From assembly GCF_022788635.1 (NCBI RefSeq), contig NZ_CP076024.1, positions 2,418,001-2,482,000 of the forward strand: DNA of 64,000 nucleotides, read 5' to 3'. The position numbers and the translations under genes are program-made. The notes beneath the pieces were generated by a model that was not told the DNA's origin, ran no database searches, and saw nothing but the letters and a program-made list of their open reading frames with translations. Shown here in pieces: positions 1 through 8,497 of this stretch (positions within the stretch are counted from its first letter, which is position 1; every line of letters starts with the position of its first letter). Origin of the DNA: Methylobacter sp. S3L5C. Its GTDB lineage: Bacteria > Pseudomonadota > Gammaproteobacteria > Methylococcales > Methylomonadaceae.

Positions 1-36
1 TAAAGGTATCAGGATAAATCCTGTCCCTTTATAGCT
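1..36. repeat. Nested hairpin upstream of regB
   Basis: Two nested inverted repeats are visible. TAAAGG at 1-6 pairs with CCTTTA at 26-31, and AGGAT at 11-15 pairs with ATCCT at 18-22 around a 2-nt loop. The run of T that follows is interrupted. It may be the terminator of a gene left of the window or a dispersed palindrome. The bases from here to 78 show no other clear signal. Confidence 0.35.
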
Positions 37-78
37 TGCACCTCTTTTTCTTGAAATTTCTTAACAACCCTACAAAAA

Positions 79-1461
79 ATGCTTGCACACATATCACCAA
101 AATCACAAATTTCTGATCGAAAAAATCTTAAGTGGCTGTTTATACTCAGAAACCTGATGATGCTCAGTGAGATAATACTCATTGTTTTATCTGTCTATGG
201 TCTGCATATTAATTTACCGGAGCAACAGCTCTGGCTGGTAGTCATGTCAACAGGTGCCGTTAACCTTTATACGTCAATGCGCTTGCAGACTGATGTGCCG
301 GTTACCGAGCTGGAAATTTTTTCGCAGATATCCATTGATGTTTTTGCAATTGCCGTATTGTTATATCTGACAGGAGGTGCTTCAAATCCAATCACATGGG
401 TGTTTTTGTTACCCCTTATTATTACCGCCATCATGTTGCCTCAGGATTATGCCTGGTATATGGTGATTTTAACGACCTCGCTGTATACGATGTTAATTGC
501 CTTTAATATCCCTCTACCATCTATAGAGCCGCATATGCCTGATCCGCAGATGCAGATTTCAGATATGGAGAGTTATCGAATGCTACAAAATACGCATGTC
601 ATGCATGATAAAAGCTATTTTAGTCTGCACATGTTTGGCATGTGGTTTGGTTTTGTTTTTAGTGCCGGTTTAGTCGCATTTTTTGTTGTTGAGTTGGCCA
701 GAACCTTGCGCGATCAGGAGCGTAGTCTGGCTGAGGCCAGAGAAAATGCCTTAAGGGACGAGCGTGTGGTTGCCTTGGGTACTTTGGCCGCCAGTGCCGC
801 CCATGATATGGGAACGCCGTTGGGCACTATTATGATAGTCGCTCACGAGTTGGAGCAGGACTATCCAAGCCATCGTTACCCGGATTTACACGAAAAAATG
901 TTGATTATGCAACAACAGCTTAATCGTTGTAAGGAAGCGTTATCGGTGATGTCGGCATCGGCAGGTGAAATGCGTGCCGAATCTGGTGGAGTGATACTGT
1001 TGACTGATTATATTGATGATGTCATTAATCAGTGGCGCACTCACAAGCCGGGAGCAAAACTAAATTTTTTTATTGATCCTAATGTTGCCAAAGACGCTAA
1101 AATAATTGCTGAACGCACCTTAACGCATTCGCTGATTAATGTTTTAAATAATGCTGCCGAGGCGTCACCTATTGAATTGGGGATAGAATTTCATGCAACA
1201 TGGGATTTAGATCATATGACGCTTAAAATTCGGGATTTTGGCCCCGGATTTCCTCCAGAGATAGTTGAATTTGTCGGTAAACAACCGGTAGTCAGCAAAA
1301 AACGTGGATTAGGTGTAGGATTGTTTTTAACTTATTCCACGATCAATCGCTTAGGCGGTAAAATTAACCTTTATAATAGTGACTCAGGTGGTGCCTGTGT
1401 GGAAATCACTCTCGCCCTTTTAAATACAGAGACTAATAATGACCATCCTGGAAATGGATAA
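79..1461 (+). CDS. regB: RegB/PrrB-type redox sensor histidine kinase
   Basis: This is a 460-residue membrane sensor kinase. The first ~210 residues hold about six hydrophobic segments, including the motif GGASNPI at 99-105, which matches the quinone-binding GGxxNPF motif known for RegB. The H-box AAHDMGTPLGT places the phosphorylated His at 242, and an LNRCKEAL motif places a Cys at 284, where RegB proteins carry their redox-active Cys. The C-terminal ATPase region has NVLNNAAEAS (N-box) and GLGVGLFL (G-box). In known systems RegB phosphorylates RegA when the quinone pool is reduced. The response-regulator gene overlaps its 3' end, so the pair is surely co-transcribed. No strong ribosome binding site precedes the ATG. 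Confidence 0.88.
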   Translation: MLAHISPKSQISDRKNLKWLFILRNLMMLSEIILIVLSVYGLHINLPEQQLWLVVMSTGAVNLYTSMRLQTDVPVTELEIFSQISIDVFAIAVLLYLTGGASNPITWVFLLPLIITAIMLPQDYAWYMVILTTSLYTMLIAFNIPLPSIEPHMPDPQMQISDMESYRMLQNTHVMHDKSYFSLHMFGMWFGFVFSAGLVAFFVVELARTLRDQERSLAEARENALRDERVVALGTLAASAAHDMGTPLGTIMIVAHELEQDYPSHRYPDLHEKMLIMQQQLNRCKEALSVMSASAGEMRAESGGVILLTDYIDDVINQWRTHKPGAKLNFFIDPNVAKDAKIIAERTLTHSLINVLNNAAEASPIELGIEFHATWDLDHMTLKIRDFGPGFPPEIVEFVGKQPVVSKKRGLGVGLFLTYSTINRLGGKINLYNSDSGGACVEITLALLNTETNNDHPGNG

Positions 1462-1987
1462 ACCCCGACTGTTGCTTGTCGATGACGATGAAACTTTTTG
1501 TAGCGTATTAAAATCGGCACTGGAAAAAAGAAATTATGAAGTGCTGGTTGCTACCAATGTAACAGAGGGAATGCTGCTGGCGGAGCACAATCTACCTGAA
1601 TATGCCGTGATTGATCTGCGTATCGGTTATGAATCCGGTCTGGAGCTGGTAAAAAAGCTGATTTCTTTGGATGATAATACGCAAATTGTTATGCTGACCG
1701 GTTTTGCCAGTATTGCCACAGCCGTTGAGGCCATAAAACTCGGTGCCATACATTATTTAACAAAGCCCGCTAATGCGGATGAAATTGTTAGTGCGCTTAA
1801 TAAAAATGAAGGCGATTCGTCCGTATTGATTAGTGAGAATCCCTTATCAATAAAGCGCCTGGAATGGGAGCATTTGCAGAAAGTCTTGATGCAACATGAC
1901 GGTAATATTTCAGCCGCCGCCAGAGCACTCAACATGCACAGGCGTACCTTGCAAAGAAAACTGGATAAAAAGCCGGTGAGAGAATAA
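1439..1987 (+). CDS. regA: RegA/PrrA-type response regulator
   Basis: A 182-residue regulator with a receiver domain (acidic pocket VDDDE near 14-18, phosphoacceptor Asp59 in AVIDLRI, conserved Lys in YLTKPA) and a C-terminal Fis-type helix-turn-helix around GNISAAARALNMHRRTLQRK. This is the compact RegA architecture, with no AAA+ domain. Known RegA proteins control respiration, carbon fixation and nitrogen genes by redox state. The ORF overlaps regB by 23 nt. A start at 1454 (MDKPRLLLVDDDE) would fit the family's usual N terminus equally well, and neither start has a strong Shine-Dalgarno. RegA is an obvious candidate regulator for the nir genes near 50 kb, but that link is only inferred. 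Confidence 0.88.
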   Translation: MTILEMDKPRLLLVDDDETFCSVLKSALEKRNYEVLVATNVTEGMLLAEHNLPEYAVIDLRIGYESGLELVKKLISLDDNTQIVMLTGFASIATAVEAIKLGAIHYLTKPANADEIVSALNKNEGDSSVLISENPLSIKRLEWEHLQKVLMQHDGNISAAARALNMHRRTLQRKLDKKPVRE

Positions 1988-2058
1988 GTTGGGTTACGTT
2001 AACCGAACTAACACAGCGTACCTTTTACCTTGAACCTTTCGCCTTTTGCCTTAACAAC

Positions 2059-2700
2059 ATGTATTCAAAAGAAATATTCGATCAGGATTGCCGGCAATGT
2101 AAGCGGCTGGATGATTTTTTGTGTCAGGTAAAGCAAAAATATCCCGATTATCATGCGCGGCCGGTAGCGCCTTTTGGCGATAAAGAGGCCTCTTTACTGA
2201 TTGTTGGTTTGGCTCCCGGAATGCATGGTGCCAACGCTACCGGACGACCATTTACCAAAGATTATGCGGGCTTGCTGCTTTATGAGGCGCTTTATGAGTT
2301 TGGTTACAGTAATCAAAGACTATCTGAATCCCTCGTAGACGGCCTTAAACTTAAGCGTTGCCGTATTACCAACGCAGTTAAATGTCTGCCTCCGCAAAAT
2401 AAACCAACAGGCGGTGAAATTAATCAATGTAATCAATTTTTGGCGGCGGAGTTAAAAACCCTGCCGGAACAGGCGGTGATATTGGCCTTGGGTACGGTAG
2501 CTCATCAAGCGGTATTAAAAGCCTGTAATCTAAAGTTGAGTAGTGCGGCCTTTGCCCATAATGCCCAACATAGCTTGCCGGGTGGATGCACCTTGGTTGA
2601 TTCTTATCATACTAGTCGTTATAACGTACAAACCAAACGCCTCACCAAAGCCATGTTTTCTGATGTTTTTCGCAGTATTAAGCTGTTATTGCCAGATTGA
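2059..2700 (+). CDS. Uracil-DNA glycosylase, family 5 (UDGb-like)
   Basis: A 213-residue DNA-repair glycosylase that removes uracil and related lesions. The motif GLAPGMHGANATGRPF near residues 50-65 is the motif A of family-5 (UDGb) enzymes, and YHTSRYNVQTKRLT near the C terminus is the matching motif B. Four Cys are placed as expected for a 4Fe-4S cluster: Cys11 and Cys14, one in VKCLPP and one in QCNQF. The gene stands alone between regA and the pga cluster. No ribosome binding site is evident. Family assignment is firm; substrate range cannot be judged from the sequence. Confidence 0.85.
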   Translation: MYSKEIFDQDCRQCKRLDDFLCQVKQKYPDYHARPVAPFGDKEASLLIVGLAPGMHGANATGRPFTKDYAGLLLYEALYEFGYSNQRLSESLVDGLKLKRCRITNAVKCLPPQNKPTGGEINQCNQFLAAELKTLPEQAVILALGTVAHQAVLKACNLKLSSAAFAHNAQHSLPGGCTLVDSYHTSRYNVQTKRLTKAMFSDVFRSIKLLLPD

Positions 2701-2710
2701 TAAAAGCTAC

Positions 2711-2751
2711 CGTCCACGAAATACACGAAATACACGAAAAGCACGAAAAAA
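2711..2751. repeat. CACGAA-rich repeat, left copy of an inverted pair
   Basis: Several CACGAA units in near-tandem follow the UDG gene. An inverted version (TTCGTG units ending in CGTGGAC) lies at 2891-2920, so the 300-nt spacer before pgaB is framed by a long imperfect inverted repeat. Related CACGAA stretches occur at 12531-12550 and 47526-47547. It looks like a dispersed intergenic repeat, not a CRISPR, because unit spacing is irregular and there are no unique spacers. Confidence 0.6.
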
Positions 2752-2890
2752 TTCAAAGAGATACCAAGCTGTAAGCCTTTGCCCAAAGGATGATTGGTTG
2801 TGCAACGCAATAATCTGATTTATTTCATTTCGCCTGAAATGACCTGTTTTAGGTTTTTATGGATGAATTACTGTTCAGGATAAAGTTTTT

Positions 2891-2920
2891 TTTCGTGTCT
2901 TTCGTGTTTTTCGTGGACAA
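2891..2920. repeat. TTCGTG-rich repeat, right copy of an inverted pair
   Basis: This is the reverse-complement partner of the repeat at 2711-2751. It ends with CGTGGAC where the left copy begins with GTCCACG. Transcribed together, the two arms could form a long stem upstream of pgaB. Between the arms I see no gene. Confidence 0.55.
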
Positions 2921-3016
2921 TTTGTTTTTATCCATCTGGCATTATTCAAAGTGGCTTACACGTTTTTCAGTTAAAATATGCGCAATATCACTGGTAAGTT
3001 TTGCAATTTGGATGAC

Positions 3017-4957
3017 ATGACTTTTTTTACCCCTGTTACTGCAGTTAATTACGTTAAAAAACTAAGTTGTTTGATTTTCCTGATTGGTTTTTTTGGCACT
3101 GTATCAGCCAAAGAGCATCAATTTCTGGTTCTTAATTACCATGATATCGTTGGAGCGGAAGGTGCCAAGCCGCCTTTTAACGCTATGGATGTCAGTATCG
3201 ATCATTTTGAAGAACATCTGCTGTGGCTGAAAAAAAACGGCTACCTGATTATCAGTATACAAAATATCCTTGATGCCGCAGCAGGCAAGGTTGAGTTACC
3301 TGTTAAAGGTGCGCTGCTGACCTTTGACGACGGCTATCAAAGTTTTTACACCCAGATCTTTCCGCTATTAAAAAAATACCATTATTCAGCGACAGTTGCC
3401 TTGGTGGGAACATGGATGGACGGTAATGTCACGGCCAACGATCCGGGTAAACCATTACTCACTTGGGAACAGGTAAGGGAACTGGTGCAGTCCGGTTTGG
3501 TAGAAATTGCCTCACACAGTTATGACCTGCATAAAGGCGTGTTGGGCAATCCGCAAGGCAATAATCAGGCCGCGGCTGTTACCCGAATCTATGACGATCC
3601 GATGCTGGTTTACGAAACTGACGAAGAATATCATTTACGTATCAATGCTGCTTTGTTGAAAAGCGCCGAGTTTATTTTCCAACACGCCGGTGTAAGGCCC
3701 CGGGTTATGGTTTGGCCGTATGGGGAATATAATCAAATGGCCGTGCAAGCCGCGCGTGAAGCCGGAATGCCAATTACCATGCGGCTGATGGACGGCTTTA
3801 ACACGCTGGCGGACATCAGTGCCGTGCGGCGCTTGATCATGGTAGATAACCCTGATGTTAAACAATTTGCAGAAATTATTACCGGGTTGCGCGCTGACAG
3901 GTCTTTGCGGGTAGCACATCTTGATATGGATTATCTTTATGATAAAGACCCGGAGCAACTTGAGCGTAATCTGGACGTAGCGATACAACGTATTAAAGAC
4001 ATGCATATTAATACGGTTTATTTACAGGCGTATGCTGATCCTGATGGCGATGGTAATGCCGAGGCGTTATATTTTCCTAATCGACATTTACCGGTAACGC
4101 AGGATTTGTTTAATCGGGTTGCCTGGCAATTAAAAACAGTTGCCAGAGTGAAGGTTTATGCCTGGATGCCGATTATGGCTTACAAAGGCGAAGCCCCGGA
4201 ATCTTGGTATGTTCAGGAATGGCGAGACGGCAAGGCACAAAAATCCAGCCATATTTATACCCGGCTATCACCGTTTAACCCGGAAGCCCGTCAGTATGTG
4301 GCTGAAATTTACGAAGATTTGGCCAAATATTGTAATTTTGATGGCATCTTGTTTCATGATGACGGGATTTTATCCGATTACGAAGATGTATCACCGCCAG
4401 CCTTACGTTTTACCAAAGAGGTTTGGGGGCTATCTGATCAATTTGAGCAGTTACATGCGACCAGCGCAATGCGCATGGTTTGGGCGCAACATAAAACTGA
4501 TTTAATTAACCAGTTTACCGATGAGTTGGCGAGTCGGGTACGTATTTATCGACCGGATATAAAGACGGCGCGTAATTTTTATGCATTGCCTTTATTAAAA
4601 CCCTATAGTGAAGAATGGTACGCGCAGTCTTATCAGTCATTTTTGGCGCATTATGATTATGTGGCCATTGAAGCCATGCCGTTTATGGAAGAGGCCGAAA
4701 AGCCCTTGCAGTGGCTCGCACAATTGGTAAAAGCGGCGGCTAAATACCCGGAAGGTCTTAAAAAAACCGTATTTGAGCTGCAAGCAGTCAATTGGAAAAC
4801 CCAAGAGAAAATTCCGATGCCGGTATTTATTGAACAACTGGAATTATTGAAAAAAACAGGTGTAAAGCACATTGGCTATTATCCTGACAATATTTTTACC
4901 GATCAGCCGCGCTTGGTGGATTTACAACAACATTTCTCGCTGCATGCCCGGCCATAG
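3017..4957 (+). CDS. pgaB: Poly-beta-1,6-N-acetylglucosamine N-deacetylase PgaB
   Basis: A periplasmic, probably lipid-anchored or membrane-associated enzyme that partly deacetylates PNAG before export. Starting at the ATG at 3017 gives about 646 residues with a hydrophobic signal segment (LSCLIFLIGFFGTVSA). An in-frame ATG at 2978 would only add a hydrophilic leader. The NodB-type deacetylase half has NYHDI, TFDDGY (metal Asp pair) and HSYDLHKG (HxxxxH metal ligands). The C-terminal half has FDGILFHDD, the acidic motif of the PgaB glycoside hydrolase domain. pgaC follows 12 nt downstream. The outer-membrane porin gene pgaA, usually upstream, is not present. Confidence 0.9.
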   Translation: MTFFTPVTAVNYVKKLSCLIFLIGFFGTVSAKEHQFLVLNYHDIVGAEGAKPPFNAMDVSIDHFEEHLLWLKKNGYLIISIQNILDAAAGKVELPVKGALLTFDDGYQSFYTQIFPLLKKYHYSATVALVGTWMDGNVTANDPGKPLLTWEQVRELVQSGLVEIASHSYDLHKGVLGNPQGNNQAAAVTRIYDDPMLVYETDEEYHLRINAALLKSAEFIFQHAGVRPRVMVWPYGEYNQMAVQAAREAGMPITMRLMDGFNTLADISAVRRLIMVDNPDVKQFAEIITGLRADRSLRVAHLDMDYLYDKDPEQLERNLDVAIQRIKDMHINTVYLQAYADPDGDGNAEALYFPNRHLPVTQDLFNRVAWQLKTVARVKVYAWMPIMAYKGEAPESWYVQEWRDGKAQKSSHIYTRLSPFNPEARQYVAEIYEDLAKYCNFDGILFHDDGILSDYEDVSPPALRFTKEVWGLSDQFEQLHATSAMRMVWAQHKTDLINQFTDELASRVRIYRPDIKTARNFYALPLLKPYSEEWYAQSYQSFLAHYDYVAIEAMPFMEEAEKPLQWLAQLVKAAAKYPEGLKKTVFELQAVNWKTQEKIPMPVFIEQLELLKKTGVKHIGYYPDNIFTDQPRLVDLQQHFSLHARP

Positions 4958-4969
4958 TCACAATAAACC

Positions 4970-6298
4970 ATGAATATTTCATTGCAGAACATTTTTGCCA
5001 TACTCCAAAGCCAATGGCATTATTTTGTGCTGGCATGGCAACCGCTAAATGGTCTTACCGAAGGATTTATTTATTACTATCCTTTGTTTATGGCTTATAT
5101 CTGGATGTTTGGCGCGATTATTTTTTATTTCCGCTATGAATGGCATGAGCAGGCTGATAGCGAACATTTGCCTGCATTAACTGACTATCCTCCCGTTTCT
5201 ATTTTGGTGCCCTGTTATAACGAAGGGGAAAATGTTCGTGAAACTATCGAGATTTTGCTACGGCAGAAATACCCTGCGTTTGAAATTATTGCCATTAATG
5301 ACGGTAGTAAAGACAACACGCTGGCGATATTGCAAGAGTTGGCCTTGCAACACGCCCAGCTTCGGGTGATAAATTTGGCGACCAACCAAGGTAAGGCCAT
5401 GGGCTTGCGCACGGCGGCATTATTGGCCAACAGTGAAATTCTGATTTGTATTGATGGCGATGCGTTGTTGGCTCCGGAAGCCGTTGCCTGGATGGTGCGA
5501 CATTTTCTTGAGAATCCCCATGTCGGCGCGGTGACTGGCAACCCACGCATACGCAATCGCTCGACGCTATTGGGCCGCATTCAGGTCGGCGAGTTCTCTG
5601 CCATTGTAGGCATGATCAAGCGGGCGCAACGGTCTTACGGTAAAGTATTTACCGTGTCTGGGGTTATAGCGGCATTTCGTAAATCCGCCTTGTACGATGT
5701 GGGCTTTTGGAGTAACGATATGATCACCGAAGATATCGATATTAGCTGGAAGTTACAGCTGGCTGGCTGGTCGATTTATTTTGAAGCCAATGCCTTATGT
5801 TGGGTATTGATGCCGGAAACCCTGGAAGGCTTGTGGAAGCAACGAGTGCGCTGGGCCCAAGGTGGAACGGAAGTATTGCTGCGTTATTTTCATGCCTTGT
5901 TCCGCTGGTCATCGCGTGGCATGTGGCTGTTATATGGTGAATGTTTAATCAGTATCATCTGGGCATTTTTGATACTGGTACATCTACTTTACGTGCCGGT
6001 AGAGTTATTGACTGAATCGACCAGGCAATCGTTACAAGATTTAAGCCCAAGCTGGACCAGCATGTTGCTGAGTCTGACCTGTTTGATACAGTTTGGCGTC
6101 AGTCTGTTTATAGATTCACATTACGAATCCAAAACCGGTGGAGTCGCGCGTTATTATTACTGGATGGTCTGGTATCCTCTTGTTTACTGGTTGATCAATG
6201 TCGGGACGACAATTGTTGGCTCGATCAGGGCGATAAAAAAGAAGCGTGGGCAGCGGGCAACATGGGTTACCGTCGATAGAGGCTTACGACATAAATGA
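4970..6298 (+). CDS. pgaC: PNAG synthase, glycosyltransferase family 2, PgaC
   Basis: A 442-residue inner-membrane processive glycosyltransferase that polymerises N-acetylglucosamine from UDP-GlcNAc. A transmembrane segment near residue 45 precedes a GT2 domain with PCYNEGENV, NDGSKDN, IDGDA, TEDIDISWK and QRVRWAQGG, the full D,D,D,QxxRW set. Three or more hydrophobic segments follow after residue 310. The stop overlaps the pgaD start by 4 nt (ATGA), the usual coupling. In E. coli PgaC and PgaD together bind c-di-GMP, which fits the diguanylate cyclase gene 1.3 kb downstream. Confidence 0.93.
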   Translation: MNISLQNIFAILQSQWHYFVLAWQPLNGLTEGFIYYYPLFMAYIWMFGAIIFYFRYEWHEQADSEHLPALTDYPPVSILVPCYNEGENVRETIEILLRQKYPAFEIIAINDGSKDNTLAILQELALQHAQLRVINLATNQGKAMGLRTAALLANSEILICIDGDALLAPEAVAWMVRHFLENPHVGAVTGNPRIRNRSTLLGRIQVGEFSAIVGMIKRAQRSYGKVFTVSGVIAAFRKSALYDVGFWSNDMITEDIDISWKLQLAGWSIYFEANALCWVLMPETLEGLWKQRVRWAQGGTEVLLRYFHALFRWSSRGMWLLYGECLISIIWAFLILVHLLYVPVELLTESTRQSLQDLSPSWTSMLLSLTCLIQFGVSLFIDSHYESKTGGVARYYYWMVWYPLVYWLINVGTTIVGSIRAIKKKRGQRATWVTVDRGLRHK

Positions 6299-6747
6299 AA
6301 GGTTACATTATCAATGCACCGCAGTTACAAAGCCTGCAAAAACGCGCTGGTGCTTTATTTGCGTGGGCTATTTGCTGGGTGATGTGGATTTACTTGTTGG
6401 TCCCCTTGGTTACGTTAAGTAGTTGGGTGCTGGGGGATAAACAGATGATCAACGAAATGCGCTGGTTTGGCGGTTATAAAAGTCTGCTGGAACTCATGGA
6501 AATTTATGTCGTAACCTTGTTGATTATGCTGGCACTTTGGCTGATCTGGATTTTTTATCGACGTTTACGGAGCAGGAGGATCTTACCCGCAGCACATAAA
6601 ACGGTTAGCGATGCCGAACTGTGTACATTTTATCAAGTCAAGGCGGATGAGTTGCAACAATGCCGAAAGGTGTCAATGATTAGCGTTTATTTTGATGATC
6701 ACGGACATATTGTGCAACTTGATCCTCATATAAACCGGCAGCGGTAA
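6295..6747 (+). CDS. pgaD: PNAG biosynthesis protein PgaD
   Basis: A 150-residue protein with two transmembrane helices (around residues 20-45 and 68-90) and a short cytoplasmic C terminus. Position, size and topology match PgaD, the partner that stabilises PgaC and takes part in c-di-GMP binding. Sequence conservation in this family is low, so the name rests largely on context: it overlaps the pgaC stop by 4 nt and is followed after 11 nt by a regulator gene. Confidence 0.8.
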   Translation: MKGYIINAPQLQSLQKRAGALFAWAICWVMWIYLLVPLVTLSSWVLGDKQMINEMRWFGGYKSLLELMEIYVVTLLIMLALWLIWIFYRRLRSRRILPAAHKTVSDAELCTFYQVKADELQQCRKVSMISVYFDDHGHIVQLDPHINRQR

Positions 6748-6758
6748 AGGAGAAAATT

Positions 6759-7577
6759 TTGCTTTTGTTTACAGATCCATCATCGGAAAATTTGGCAGTG
6801 CCAAGTGCTCATTTGTTATTGGTAGAAGATAGTTCGATTAACCAACTAATAATCAAGACCATGTTGCATAAGGGCGGCCATAGTGTTGACATAGCAGATT
6901 GCGGTATGGCTGCCATTAAAGCCGTATCAGCTACCCGTTACGATTTGATTTTTATGGACGTATCCATGCCTGATATGACGGGTATGGAAGCTACACGACG
7001 TATTCGTCAGTTGGGTGGTGCGGAAGCTACCGTGCCGATTATTGCCATAACGGCTCATGCTTTCGAAGACTATAATGCAACGTGCCTGGCGGCGGGCATG
7101 AACGGTTTTATCACCAAGCCGGTTGGCAAAAAAGACTTGTTGGCTTTGGTAGCGCAATGGTGCGGTAGCGCAACGCCAGGTGTTAGCGCCCAATCAACTA
7201 TAACTGTCGAGCCGGTTGTGGGTAGTATCGAGCTGTTGAATGAAAAGGTGTTACAGCAATTTACTGATGATTACAGCATGGTTGGCGTCCCTCAGTTGTT
7301 ACAACTTTCCATGACTGAGTTATTAAAGCGTAGTGACAAGATAAAGTGTGCCGTAGATCAGCGTGACTTAACCGCGTTGGGCTTTGAAGCCCATACTTTA
7401 AAAAGCGGTGTGGCACTTTTGGGTGCGTGGCCTTTGCATACGTTAGCCGTGGATATGGAGGCATCCAGTCATGATAACAAGATGGCAGCGACATTGTTGC
7501 TGGCAGAGCAATTATTGCCTTGTCTTGAGGCAACAGTAGCGGCGCTGGCCTTGCGAATTAACAAGGAAATTGCCTAA
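6759..7577 (+). CDS. Receiver-Hpt hybrid phosphotransfer protein
   Basis: A 272-residue cytoplasmic signalling protein with a receiver domain (residues ~18-134; VEDSS, phosphoacceptor Asp67 in FMDVSMPDM, Lys in ITKPV) and a C-terminal Hpt domain with His212 in EAHTLKSGVALLG. There is no output domain, so it must relay phosphate or act by binding. The TTG start is supported by AAAGGAG at 6746-6752, with 6 nt spacing. It is the fourth gene of the pga operon by spacing, which suggests a role in controlling exopolysaccharide. The cognate kinase is not in the window. Its 3' end overlaps the convergent GGDEF gene by 4 nt. Confidence 0.82.
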   Translation: MLLFTDPSSENLAVPSAHLLLVEDSSINQLIIKTMLHKGGHSVDIADCGMAAIKAVSATRYDLIFMDVSMPDMTGMEATRRIRQLGGAEATVPIIAITAHAFEDYNATCLAAGMNGFITKPVGKKDLLALVAQWCGSATPGVSAQSTITVEPVVGSIELLNEKVLQQFTDDYSMVGVPQLLQLSMTELLKRSDKIKCAVDQRDLTALGFEAHTLKSGVALLGAWPLHTLAVDMEASSHDNKMAATLLLAEQLLPCLEATVAALALRINKEIA

Positions 7578-8497
7578 GACAGCTGTTGATCAACAATGAG
7601 CCGATTACGTCCTTCATGTTTGGCCTGGTAAAGTGCAACATCTGCCTGTTGCAGCAAGTTTTGCCAGGTTGTATGCTGATTCAGATTTAGCGTAGCCAGT
7701 CCCAAGCTTACAGTGACATGGTCTGCTACCGGCGAGTCGGCGTGGGCAATGCCCAAGTCACGGATACTGAGCAGTATCTGTTCGGCCAGATTGATGGCTT
7801 GTTCCTGAGGGACTTCCGGTAACAGGCAAACAAATTCTTCTCCGCCCAAGCGGGCGACCATGTCGCTGGCCCTGCGTATGGTGCTGACGAAGCTGTTGGC
7901 GATAGCTTTTAAACACTTGTCTCCGGCGGCATGTCCATAATGGTCGTTATAACGCTTGAAGTGATCCACATCAACCATAATAAGGCTGAGTGGTTTATCA
8001 TAACGTAAGGCCCGATTCCATTCATTTTGTACAACCGTTTCAAAATGACGCCGGTTGGGAATACCGGTTAACATATCGGTGTCTGCCGTAAGTGCCAAAC
8101 GATCACAATGTGCTTTAAGCTGTAACTGGGCAGTCACACGCGCACGAACAATGTTAGGGTTTATCGGCTTGGTAATGTAATCTACCGCACCTACAGAAAA
8201 GCCCCTGGTTTCATGTTCTTCATTATTTAGTTCGGTAACGAAGATAACAGGAATATGTTGGGTATCGATTTGTTGCTTGAGTTGCCGGCAGGTCTCGTAA
8301 CCGTCCATTTCCGGGAGTCGAATACTTAGCAGGATTAAATCCGGTTGCACGTTAACAGCGATAGTTAGTGCTTGCAAACTATTTGTGGCAGTAAACAAGC
8401 GGTATTCAGCTAAAGCGGAAACCAATGTTTCCATATCCCGGATTGAATCATCGACGATTAGCAGGCTCGGTTGTATTTTAAAGCTTTTGATCATCAA
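7574..8497 (-). CDS. Diguanylate cyclase with degenerate receiver domain
   Basis: 307 residues: an N-terminal receiver-like domain (~10-125) and a GGDEF domain (~150-307). The active site reads GGEEF, and an RASD motif five residues upstream matches the RxxD inhibitory I-site, so the enzyme should make c-di-GMP and be product-inhibited. In the receiver, the phosphoacceptor position is Ser58 (LILLSIRLPEMDGYE; codon AGT), where active relatives have Asp, so ordinary phosphorylation seems impossible. It is convergent with the pga operon, and c-di-GMP from it could activate PgaCD. The start is ATG at 8497; an ATG one codon later is equally possible. Confidence 0.88.
   Translation of the reverse strand: MMIKSFKIQPSLLIVDDSIRDMETLVSALAEYRLFTATNSLQALTIAVNVQPDLILLSIRLPEMDGYETCRQLKQQIDTQHIPVIFVTELNNEEHETRGFSVGAVDYITKPINPNIVRARVTAQLQLKAHCDRLALTADTDMLTGIPNRRHFETVVQNEWNRALRYDKPLSLIMVDVDHFKRYNDHYGHAAGDKCLKAIANSFVSTIRRASDMVARLGGEEFVCLLPEVPQEQAINLAEQILLSIRDLGIAHADSPVADHVTVSLGLATLNLNQHTTWQNLLQQADVALYQAKHEGRNRLIVDQQLS

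Noticed and set aside
2711-2751. CRISPR-like short repeats
   Set aside because: CACGAA units are 6 nt, irregularly spaced and without spacers; no cas genes are present.
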